Assembly (NCBI RefSeq): GCF_031085295.1
Contig: NZ_JAVFWO010000003.1
Span: 496,001 to 560,000, forward strand
DNA from: Microbacterium psychrotolerans
GTDB taxonomy: Bacteria > Actinomycetota > Actinomycetes > Actinomycetales > Microbacteriaceae
Reading direction: 5' to 3'
Length of the DNA stretch: 64,000 bases
A program made the translations under genes and the position numbers. Below, one piece after another: positions 22,401 to 34,400 of the stretch; position 1 is the first letter of the stretch; each line of letters begins with the position of its first letter. The notes under the pieces are model-generated. The model worked only from the letters and a program-made list of their open reading frames with translations. It searched no databases and was not told the DNA's origin.

Positions 22401-25400
22401 AGTCGCCGTGACCCTCTCGAACGTCACGACGTGGACCCGCATGGGCACCGGGATCCTGAGCGTCACGGGCAGCCTCACGATGGTGGCCACGCAGACCGCC
22501 CGGGCGGCCACGACGGCATCGTCGGCCGTGCTGGACGCCGCGGATGCCGCGATCGGCGTCGCGCTGGCCCTCACCATCGCCAACCACGGCGCCACCAGCG
22601 CCCTCGCGCGCAACGTCACCGCCGGCGCGGACGTCGTGCTGCGCGCAGCCGGCATCTCGGCGTCGAGCGCCCTCGCGGCGGCGTCGGCGGCCGGCGCGCC
22701 CGAGAACGAGGACTCCGGCGACCCGGGCAACCCGGGAGGCGGCTCGGGCACCGGCGTCGACCAGCTGGCGCAGCGCGAGCGGGACCACGCCGACGACGTC
22801 TCGACCGCCAACGGCGGCGAGGACTCCGGAACGACCGACAACCCGAGCGCCGAGACGAGCGAGGGACCCGTCAGCGTCGCGGCAGCCGTGGGCATCGCGG
22901 TCTCGACAGTCCGCGCCGAGACGGTCGTCGAGCCGACGGTGGGCTCGATCACCGCGGCGGGTGCCGTCGTGCTGGCGACGAGCGTCAACACCGACGCCCG
23001 CTCGGGAGGCGATGGATCGGCCGCCGGTGACGGCGACGCCACGATCGGCGCCGGCGTCGCGCTCACCTTCTCGACCACGACGAACCGGGCGACGGTTCCC
23101 GCGTACCTCACGGTGACGGCGCACGACATCACACTGTCGGCCACAGTCACGGCCGACGGCGCCGATGTCACCTCGACGTTCGGAGCCGCCGCCTCCTCGG
23201 GTGCGGCGGGCGGCAACGTGTCGGTCGCCGGCTCGGTCGCCATCGCCATCGTCACCACCGACACGCTCGCCGCGGTCCTCGGCACGTTGATCGTCACCGG
23301 CGGTGATGTCACCCTCCTGGCGCGGAGCGCCGTCGCCGGCACCGTCACCGCACTCCCGGTGGGCGACGGCGCGAGCGGCACCGGCGACGCCGGAGTCGGG
23401 GCATCCTTCGCGCTCACGCTCGACACGCACCGCACCACCGCGCTCATCGGAGATGACGTGTCGGTGACCGGGGCGCACGACCTGAGCCTGGCCGCGGAGG
23501 CCCGCGACGCCACGACGACCGAGGCCCGCATGGGCGCCAAAGGCGGCGGCGTCGCCATCGCGCCCGCCGTCGCCATCGTCCTCTCCAACGTCACGACCCT
23601 CGCGCGGATCGGCACCGGCGTGCTCGCGGCCGGCGGCGACGTGCTGATCCGCGCCACGCAGCACGCCTCGGCCGAGAACTCGGCGTCTGCCGCCGCCGTC
23701 GCGACCGATGACGCGGCGGTCGGCGTCGGCCTGGCACTCACCATCGCCAACCACACGGTGACGGCGATGCTCGGCCGCGACACCACGGCCGGCGGCGACT
23801 TGACGATGCAGGCATTCAGCTGGTCGCGCTCGAGCGCACTGGCGGCCGCCTCCGCGGCCGGGGCCCCGGAGAACGACGAGGACGCCGGCACCGGCGACCC
23901 CGCGACCGAGGGCGGTGCCGCCGGCACCGGCGTCGACGAGCAGGTCGGCGGCCAGCGCGACTACGCCGATGAGGTCGCCGGCGACTACGGCGTCGAGGGT
24001 TCGGGTGACACCCAGACGCCCAACGCCGAGACCAGCTCGGGTCCGGTCAACGTCGCCGCCGCGATCGGCATCGTCATCGCCACCGTCCGCGCCCGCTCGA
24101 TCGTCGAGTCCCAGGTGTCGGCGGTCACGGCGACCGGCACGGCCACGCTCTCGTCGTCGCAGAACACCGATGCCGCCTCCGGCGGCGACGGCTCGGCGTC
24201 TCGCGGCGGCGACGCGGCGATCGGCGCCGGCGTCGCGATCACGTACGTCGACGTGGTGAACCGCTCGATCGTGCCGGCCGCCCTGACGCTCCGCGCGCAC
24301 GCGCTCGCCGTGCTCGCCACGATCACGATGGACGGCGCCGACGACACCTCCACGATCCGCGCCGTGGCGTCCTCGGGCGCGGGCGGCGGCAAGGTGTCCG
24401 TGGCCGGATCGGTGGCGCTCGGCCTGGTGTGGTTCGACACCCTGGCCGCCGTCTCCGGCACCGTGATCCTCACCGGCGGCGACGCCACGCTCGGCGCGGG
24501 CAGCGAGATCGACACCACGGTCAAGGCGCTCGCCGCGGGCGAAGGCGTCGTGGCCACCGGCGACGCGGGGGTCGGGGCATCCTTCGCTCTCGCGCTCGTC
24601 ACCAGCGACACGCACGCGCGTCTCGACGACGAGGTCTCGCTCACCGGCGCCGAGGATCTCACGGTCGCGGCCTCGTCGGTGAGCCGCACCACGACCGAGG
24701 CCAGCATGGGCGCCAAGGGCGGCGACATCACCGTCACACCGTCGATCGCGATCACCGTCTCGGACGTGAGCACCACCGCCGTCATCGGCTCGCTCGCCTC
24801 GGGGCCGATCGCGGTCACCGGCAACGTGCTCGTCTCGGCCATGCAGCACACCGCCGCGCACACGACGGCCGGCGCGGTGGCGACCGACGCCGGGGACGCC
24901 GCCGTGGGCGTCGCGATCGCGCTGAACTTCGCGTTCGACAGCGTCTTCGCGACGACGCGCCGCAGCATCACGTCGGGTGGCTGGATGGCGTTCTCGACGA
25001 CGGGGTCCTCCCTCAACGGCGCGACCGCGACGGCTTCGGCGAGCGGCGCTCCCGGCGAGTCCAGCGGCGACGCCCCCTCGGGCGGCGTCGACGGCCAGGT
25101 GCAGGATCAGCGGGACTACGCGAACACCGCCAGCCTCGGCCAGGGCGGCGCGGGCGTCCAGAACAGCGAGAGCCCGTCGGCGTCGACGAGCGACGGCGGC
25201 GTGTCGGTCGCCGGCGCGGTCGCGCTCACGATCTCGGACGTCAGCTTCACCGCATGGCTGCCCGACACCCTGGTGCTGACGGCCGGCGGCCATGTCTGGC
25301 TCACCTCGTCGGCGCAGGTCGACGGCAAGGCCGAGGCGAGCGGCACCGCGCTGGCGCAGGACGACGCGGGCGTCGGTGCCGCAGTCGCGCTCAACCTCGT

Positions 25401-28400
25401 CTTCCTCGTCAACAACGCGTGGGTCGGCGACCACGCCGTCATCGCGGCCGATGGCTTCACCGCTGCGGCGCTCATGACGACGGTCGGCTCCGACACCACG
25501 CACGACTTCTCGGCGATCGCGAACGCAGGCGCCGGATCCGACGACGTGGGCGTTGCGGGCGCCGTCGCGCTGAACATCGTGTTCGACAGCACCGAGGCGT
25601 GGATCCCGTCCAGCGCCCGCGTCGACTTCGGCACCGGCGATGTGCTGGTCGCGGGCGAGAACCGCCGCACCGACACCGCCAAGGCGAAGGCCGATGCAAC
25701 CGGCGGGGGCTCGAGCACCGGGGTCGGGGCATCCGTCGCGATCAACGTCATCTCCGACGACGTCACGCGCGCCGAGATCGAGGACGGCGCCGACGTCACC
25801 GGCGGCGCCAACGTCACCGTGCGCGCCGACCACACCGACGCCGTGCTCAACGAGGTGACCGCCGGTTCCGAGGGCGGCACCGCGGTCAGCCCCGCGGTCG
25901 GCATCAACGTCGTGCTCCCGGTGGTGCTGGCGCGCATCGGCACCCCCGGTCCGCGACCGTTCGTCGCGACCGGCACGGTGATGGTGCGGGCGACGCACTC
26001 CGGATCGGTGACGGTCGAGGGCGATGCGGACGCCGCCGGTGGCAGCGTCGCGATCGGCGCGATCATCGTCGTCAACGTGGTGGACATCGACGTGCGGGCG
26101 ACGGTCGTCCGCGACATCACCGCCGGCGCACTCTGGCTCATCGCCGCGACCGAGCTGCACGCGAGCGCCTCCGCCAAGGCCAGCGCACGCGGCACGCTCG
26201 GCGGCTCCGAGAGCGGCGGCGATGCCGAGAACGCCGACCAGCAGGCGCAGCAGCAGCTCGAGGGCACGCCGGCGACGAGCGGCTTCGGCGGCAGCCTCCC
26301 GTCGTCGAGCGACAGCGTCTCGCAGGGCAACGGCCAGGCGAGCGGGCAGTCCGGCCAGTCGAGCGACGGCGTCGGCGTCGCCGCGGCCGTCGCGGTCGAC
26401 TGGGTCACGGTCGACAGCCTGGCGACCGTCGCGCCCGACCTCACGATCGTGGTCGACGGCGTCTTCGCGGTGCTCGCCTCGAACGAGACGGATGCCGCGG
26501 CCAAGGCGCTCGGCACCTCGTGGAGCATCGAGAGCGACACGAACACCGTGGGCGCCGCCGTCGCCCTGAACGTCGCGACGGTCACGAACCGCGGCTCCAT
26601 CGGCGCCGGCGCGGACGTCACGGCCGGCTCCGTCGCGATCACGGGGCTGACTCCCGTGAATGCGCGCAACGACTTCCAGGCGTGGGCGATCGCCGCGGCG
26701 GCAGGACAGGGCGACGCGGCCGTCGCCGGGTCGGTCGCGGTGCAGGTGCTCGTCCTCGTCAACGAGGCGGTCATCGGCGACGGCTCCACCCTCGTCGTCA
26801 CGGACGGCATCTCACTCGACGCCTCCCACCCGATGGGCCTGCAGGGTCTCGCCGCCTCCGCGGCGCTGACGACGAACGGCAGCGGCGTCGGCGCCGGCAT
26901 CGTGGTGCAGTTCGTGGAGTCGACCACGCTCGCCCACATCGACTCGACCTTCGCGCGCCCGACCACGATCGAGGCAGGCGGAGCGATCATCGGCCGGGCG
27001 TCCGCATCCCTCGTCCCGCTCGCGGCACCCGAGGTTCCGCTCATCCAGCTGCCGGCGTTCACCGGCGTCGCGCTCGGCGCGGCGCTCGGCGGGGGCGATG
27101 CCGGCGTCGGCGGATCGCTGGTCGTCAACGTCGTGAACCGCGCGACGCGGGCGTGGCTCGGCGATGCCGCCTCGGTCAACCAGGGCATCCCGACGGCCGC
27201 GGCCCAGGACCTCTCGTTCACCGCGTCCGACCAGACCGAGTTCGCCGACGTCGCGGGCTCGCTCGGCGCGAGCACCGGCAGCGCAGGCGTCGGGTTCGCG
27301 CTCATCGTCGGCGTGCACAACAAGGACGTGCGGGCCTACGTCGGCCGCGGCGTCACCGCCGACCTCGGCGGCTCGGCGTGGCTGCTGGCGACCGCGGGGG
27401 AGACCTTCACGCAGATCGTGGCCGGCGGGGGCGTCGCGTCGGATGCCGGCATCGCGGGTTCGTTCGTCGTACTCGTCGTCAATCAGGGGTCCGGTGCGCC
27501 GGGCACACGGGCCTACGTCGACAGCACCGCCGAGACGCCGACCGCTCTCCGCGCCCGCGGCTCGATGACCATCGCCGCGGCCGACCCGGTCACGATGACC
27601 CTGTTCGCCGGTGCGATCGGCGCCGCGAGCACCGCCGGCCTGGGACTCTCGTCGGTCGTCTTCGTCCGCACCGGCATCGTCGACGCGTTCGCCGGGGCCG
27701 AGGCCGAGCTGTGGGCCCGCGGCGGCCTCGGCCTCTCGCTGGCGGCCACGCAGAGCGAGGATCTGTGGCTCGTCGCCGTCGGCGGAGGCGTGGGCGGCAC
27801 GGCCGGTCTCGCGGGGGCGGCGACCGTCGGCGTCCAGAACAACACGACGCACGCCCACCTCGACCGCAGCGTCACCGTGGACGGCGTGGCCGCAGGGGGA
27901 TCCGCGGGCCTGCGGATCGCGGCATCCGACGACACGACGCTGCGCGGCATCGCCGGCCAGCTCGCTGTCGGTGGCACCGCGGGCGTCGGGCTCGGCGCCG
28001 ACGTGCAGGTCGTGAACAAGTCCACGCAGGCCTGGATCGCACCGCAGACGCTCGTCACGGTGAGCGGCGACGCGACCGTCGACGCCACGTCGAGTGAGAC
28101 GGTCACGAGCGTCGCCGCCGGCGGCAGCGTCGGCGGGACCGCCGCCGTCTCGGCCAACGCCACGGTGTCGGTGTACACGATCGTGACCAAGGCGTTCGTC
28201 GGCGAGGTGTGCGGGGCCGCGGTCGCGAGCGAAGGCGCATGCGCGGCATCCCGTGCCGTCGTCGTCGCCGGCGGGAGCGCGCGCATCTCGGCCAACGAGG
28301 TGCTGTCGATGGACATCGTCGCAGGTTCGGTCGCCGTCAGCGGCACGGCGTCGGTCGGCCTCACGGCCGCGGTGCCGGTGCTGAAGAAGACCACGACCGC

Positions 28401-31400
28401 CTTCATCGGCGATCTGTCGCGGGTGACCGCGCTGGCCGGCGGCTCGGGGCTCATGGGTACGCTCGGGGGCTACGACGTCCACTACATCGACACCCGCTTC
28501 AACCCGCAGACGGCCATCATCGGAGGCAACCAGCTCGAGCTCGGCTACGTGCACGGCATCGAGAACGGTCAGCGCGTCTCGTACGAGACCGGCGGCGGCC
28601 AGGCGATCGTGGGGCTGACCCCGGGTGCCGCGTACTTCGCGATCGTCGACGCGGCGTTCCCGACCCGCCTGCGCCTGACGGCGACCTCGGGCGGTGCCCC
28701 GATCGCGCTCGCGTCGCCCGCCCGGCCCGGTCAGTCGCACCGCATCTTCCCGACCGACCAGGCAACCGTGCCCGAGCGCATCGCGCCGTACCTGACGCCG
28801 GCGAGCGACGTCGACGGCGGGTCCGACACGGTGAACCTGCCGTACGACATGCCCAAGGACAAGGCCGACAACTCCGCCACGCCCTTGGTCACCGGCGACG
28901 CCGTGACGTACACGGCCAACGGGGGAGCGCCGATCGGCGGCCTCGTCGACGGTGAGACCTACTACGTGGTCGTCACCGGAGCCCACAGCTTCCAGCTGGC
29001 GCGCACCAAGTGCCAGGCCGACCCGACGGCGTCGGGCTGCAGCGGCACCCCGTTCGCGCTCATCGACCTGAACCCGGCGACGGCCACCGGCCGCGCCCAC
29101 AGCTTCGTGCGGCAGGGGATGCAGTCGCCCGGCGACCCCGCGAAGATCACCGGCATCCGCGTCCTCACGCCGCGCACCGGCGCGATGTACGGGGTCGCGG
29201 TCGTCGCCAACAACAGCGACGAGATCCTCGCCGTCGGCGCGAGTGCCGCCGTCGCGGCCACCGCCGGGGTCGGCGTAGCGGGCAACGTCAACGTGGTGAC
29301 CGCCGACACCGACGCCTTCGTCGGCCGCCTGGCCCGTGTGAACGACGACAACACCGGCGCGGCGCCCTGGCAGTCCGTCACCGTCGCCGCCGGTGGCGCG
29401 TTCCGTCAGCTCATGGTCTCGGCCGCGGTCGGCGGCGGCATGGCCGGTGTCGCCACGAACGCGACGGTCGACATCGTGACGCTCGACGTCGACGCCACCA
29501 TCGCCGACGACGCGATCGTCCGCGCCGCGGGTGACATCCTCCTGTCGGCGGTCGGCAGCCAGGAGATCACGGCGATCGCGGCGGCACTCGGCGCCGGCGT
29601 CGCGGGGGTCGCGGCAGCGGTCGCCGCCGTCGTCCTCGACACGCATACCCACGGCCGGGTCGGGCGTCACGTCACGCTCGACGCGGGCAACAACATCCTC
29701 GTGGCCGCCGACGACCGCACCGGCTTCACCGTCGTGTCGGGCGGTCTGGGCGTCGGCTTCGTCGGCGTCGGTGCCGGTGTCGCGGTCGTGTCGGCCGTGA
29801 AGGACACCGCCGCGACGATCGGCGCGGGCAGCATCGTCGACGCGCGTGCGGCCCGCGGCTGGGTGCTCGGCGGCATCCCGCTCGGCACGATCAGCGGCGA
29901 CACGTTCCCCGCCGCCGGCCAGTCGGGCCTCGCCCTGCTCGCCTCGTCGGCCCAGCACGTCTTCGGCATGGCGATCTCGGGCGGTGCCGGCTTCGTCGGC
30001 GTCTCGGGCGCCGTCAACGTCACGCTGATCCGCGGCACGACGGTCGCCGCGATCGAGAGCACATCCGCAGACCGCACCTTCGTGAACAGCGACCGGGCCG
30101 GTGCGGGTGCCCTGCAGAGCGTCTCGGTCACGGCGACCGATCTCACCGACACCTTCACCATCGGCGGTGGCGTCGCGGGCGGCTTCGTCGGCGTCGCGGG
30201 TGGAATCGACATCGGCGTCGTGGACGTCGCCGCCAACGCCCTGGTCGGCGACTACGCGTCGATCCAGGCGAGCTCGCACCTGCGGGTGCAGGCGCTGTCA
30301 GTGCGTCACATTCAGACGTACGCGGTGAGCGCGGGCGGCGGCGCGGTCGGCGTCACGGCGTCGGTCTCGGTGTGGACGGCGGGCGGCCAGCCCACCGGCG
30401 CCTACGACGACGGCAGCGGCCCGAAGGACGCGCTCTCGTCATCCGACGGCACGCCGCAGAACCAGGCCGACCAGCACGCGTCGGGCACGGGCGCCAACGG
30501 GTACCTGTCGATCCTCGGCGGCGCGAACGACTCGTCGGGCACGAACACCGCCCAGCGCAAGCAGGCGGGCATCGACGCCGCAGCCGCGGGGGTCGCCGGC
30601 GCCGCGCCGGGCACGTCGCTCGCCTCGAGCGCGTTCTCATCGCCCCCTCCGCTGCGCGGCACGACGAGCCGCATCGGCGTCGGCGCGTTCATCCTGACCG
30701 GCGGCTCGGTCGCGGTCACGGCCGACGCGCGCGACAGCTACTTCGGACTGGCCGGTTCGGCGACGGGCGGCATCGTCGCGGTCGGGGCATCCGTGCTCGT
30801 GGCGACGCTGCGCTCCACGGTCGACGCCGGCATCGCGACTGGCACGACCGTACGGGCGGGCGGCGACGTCGCCACGCGGGCCACGTACGGGGAGGCCACC
30901 GAGGCGATCGCTTTCACCGGCCAGATCGGAGCGGTATCGGTCGGCGGCCAGATCCTCGTGCTCGACACCGACGCCCGCCAGACGGCGCACATCGACGACG
31001 GCGTGGTCATCCCGGTCGCCGGCGGCATCGTCTCGGCGGATGCCGCGGCGGACCGCGACGTCCGCCCGCTGTCGCTGGGCCTGGCCATCGCGCTCGCCGC
31101 GGCAGGTGCATCGGTCGCGACCGCCGACGTCCGCGGCGACACCGTCGGACGCGTGGGGGCCGTCGCCATCGGCACCGCAGCCGCACCGGCCGGAGGCCTG
31201 CGCGTCACGGCGGTCTCCGACATCTCGGTGCCGGTCACCGCGTTCTCGGTGTCGGTCGGCCTCGCCGGAAGCGGCACCGGCGCCGGTGCGATCGCCGACA
31301 TCACCGGCAGCACCGCCGCCGAGTTCGCCGGCATCGCGTTCCTCAGCGGCGGGGCGACGATCACCGCCGACGCCCGCAACGTCATCGACGCCGACACGGT

Positions 31401-34400
31401 GAACGTACAGGTGGGGGCCGTCGCGATCGGCGTCACGCTCGCCCACGCCACCATCGCGCGCGAGACCACCGCGACCGCCGTCGACGGCTCGTGGATCTCG
31501 GCCGGCGGCGCGATCGCGATGCGGGCCACCTCGCGCAACCGGGCCGACGCCTACACCCCCGGTGGCAGCCTCTCGGCGATCTCCGCCAGCTTCATGAACC
31601 CCGAGGCGCTGATCACCGGCCGCACCGAGGCCGTCTTCCGGGCGGATGTCGCGGCCTCCGGCTCGCTCACCGTCGACGCCGAGGGACAGAACCAGGTGCT
31701 CGCGGAGGCCTTCGTGATCGGCATCGGACTCCTCGGCAGCGGCCAGGGCGTCGAGGCGAGCGCCGAGGTGACCGCGGCGGCGCTCGTGCGCGCCGTCATC
31801 GAGCTCGGCACCGTGTTCTCGACCGGCCTCGTCGCCGCCCGCGCGCGCATCCTCACCGACGGCGGATCGGGCAACCTGGCTAGCGCCATCGTCACGGCGG
31901 GCTCCGGCGGTCTGGTCTCCGGCGGCGGGTACGTCGCGACGGCGTTCCTGCGCGGCGCGACCACGGCCGAGGTGTACAGCGTCATCGGCGGGTCGGGCTC
32001 GGCAGAGGTGCGCAGCACCGCCACCAACCGCGCCGCGGCCGAGACCTTCACCGCCGGCTTCGGTGGCATCCTCCAGGTGAGCGTGGCGTACGCCGAGTCC
32101 GAGATCGCCGCGTCCGCGGCCACCCGCGCGTCGATCTTCTCGCCGGTGTGGTCCAACGGCGCGACCACGGTGGTCGCGCAGGCGAACAACACGGCGGACG
32201 TCGATTCGGATGCCGCGACCATCGGTCTCATCAACGCCAACGTCCGTATCATCAGCGCAACGATCGCCGCCGCCACCCGCGCCGAGCTGCGCGCCGGACT
32301 CGTCGGCAACGGGCTCACCGTCGAGGCGCGCGGAACCAATCTCGCGACGGCATCGGCCGCATACATCGAGGCCGGGCTGTACAACGGCGGCTTCGGCTCG
32401 GCGCTGGCCATCGTCACCGACGCCGCGGGCATCACCGCCGAGGTCGCCGCGGGCACGGCCGACGTGCGCGGCGGCAGCGGCGCCGTCGCGGTGACAGCGT
32501 GGTCCGAGAACACCGCGGCGACCGACATGAAGAAGATCACCGTCGCCGGGCTCGACATCAACGGGCTCCTCCCGCGGGCGACCGTCGCCGCCGCGACGCG
32601 CGCCGCGTTCGCCGCGGGTCCTGCCACCTCCACGTCGTTCGGGGTGACGGCATCGTCGCGCAACGCCGTCGACGCCACCGCCGAGCTCACCTCCATCGCG
32701 ATCATCGGGGTGAGCGGCACGGTGGCCGCCGCGACGATCGCCGAATCCGCTGCGACGACGGCATCCGTCGCCGCAGGCGTCATGCTCGCCGCATCCGGCG
32801 CGGTGTCGCTCCTCGCCGAGAGCCGCGACGGCACGCACGTCCTCGCCGGCATCGACAGCGCCGGCGGCGGAGCGGTCAAGGCGGGCGTCGTCGTCGCGCA
32901 GGCGACCATCGGGGCGCCGGTCACGGCAGCGTTCGACGGGACGATCATCGGCTCGACCGGCGTCTCGGTCCGCGCCCTCGGCCACGCGAAGGCCGACGCG
33001 ACGATCGAGGCGGTCGGGATCTCGCTCGTCGGCATCACGGGCTCGGTCGTCGACGCCGAGGTGTACGGCTCGGCCGCCGTCTCGTCCCGCTACGGCACCG
33101 GGATGCTGGCGACCTCGGGGGGCGTCCTCGTCGAGACCGTGCTGACGGCCGCGGCGACCGCCAAGAGCGACCTGGTCTCGGGCGGCCTGCTCGTGGTCGG
33201 CGTGTCGGTGCCGACGGCCCGCATCGCCGCGGCAGCCGTGGCAGACGCCGCGCCGCGTCAGGTCGGCGGCACGTCGCTCGCCGTCCGAGCGACCGCGAAC
33301 CGCGCCGTCTCGGCCACCTCGGGAAGCCTCGCGCTCGGCGTGATCGCCGTCAGCATCTCCAGTGCCGAGGCGCTCATCACCGACGCCGCGGTCACCCGGG
33401 CGCGCGTGCACGACGGCGCCACGGTGCACGCGCCCGCAGCCGCGCTGACGGTCGACGCGACCGCGACCAACGCCGCCACCGCCGCAGGCGGCGGCGTCAA
33501 CGGGGGCGCCATCACCGTCGGCGTGGCCGAGCCGAAGGCGCTCGTGGACTCCTCGACGCTGGCCCTCTTCGCCGCCACGGTGCCCACGGCCGCGTCTCTC
33601 GGCGTCCACGCGACGACATCCGACACCGCGACCGCGAAGCTCTCGAGCACCGCCATCGGCGCGATCACCATCGACTCCGGCGCCGCGTGGGCGCGGGTGC
33701 GCCCCGTCGCCGAGGCGATCGTCGGAGTCGGAACGCCGATCGTGGTCTCGGGCGACATCGACGTGCGGGCGGCCGCCCAGCCGGTGTCTCGGTCGTTCGC
33801 CGAGAACTTCTCTGCCGCGGCGCTCGCGGTGTCGTCCAACAGCGCGCTGGCCGAGACGTTCCCCACCGTGAGAATGTCGGTCGCGAACGGCACGACGCTG
33901 TGGGCCGGGGGAGCGGTGACGCTCACGGCGCACCAGAACTCGGCGACCCCGCCGCCGCTGCCGGTCTACGCCTTCGACGCGGTCAGCGGCGTGGACCTCG
34001 GCACGAACACGATCACGCTCTCGGGAGCCCACACGCTCGACGACTCGGCCACCGTGCGCTACGACCGCAGCGGCGGCACCGCCGTCGGCGGCCTGACCGA
34101 CGGCGCGAAGTACGGCGTGATCGTCGTCTCGCCCACGCAGATCCAGCTGGGCGCCGCGTTCGAAGCGGCCCAGGTCGATCCCGCGAACGACGTGATCACG
34201 TTCACGCGGCAGCACGGCTTCGTCGACGGCCAGCGCGTCTTCTACACCGCGTCGGGGTTCGGCGTGGCCGGACTCGTGAACGGGCACGCCTACCGGGTCC
34301 GCGTCCTCGACGACTTCCGCGTGCAGCTCATCGACGCCGACACCCCGTCGGCGCCGGTGGAGTTCGACGGCGGCGACGTCGACGAGGCGAACGGTCTGAT

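Noticed and set aside
11086..26190. Possible CRISPR array or mobile-element repeats
   Set aside because: Repeat units are about 1.15 kb, remain in frame and encode protein; there are no short identical repeats with unique spacers and no cas genes.
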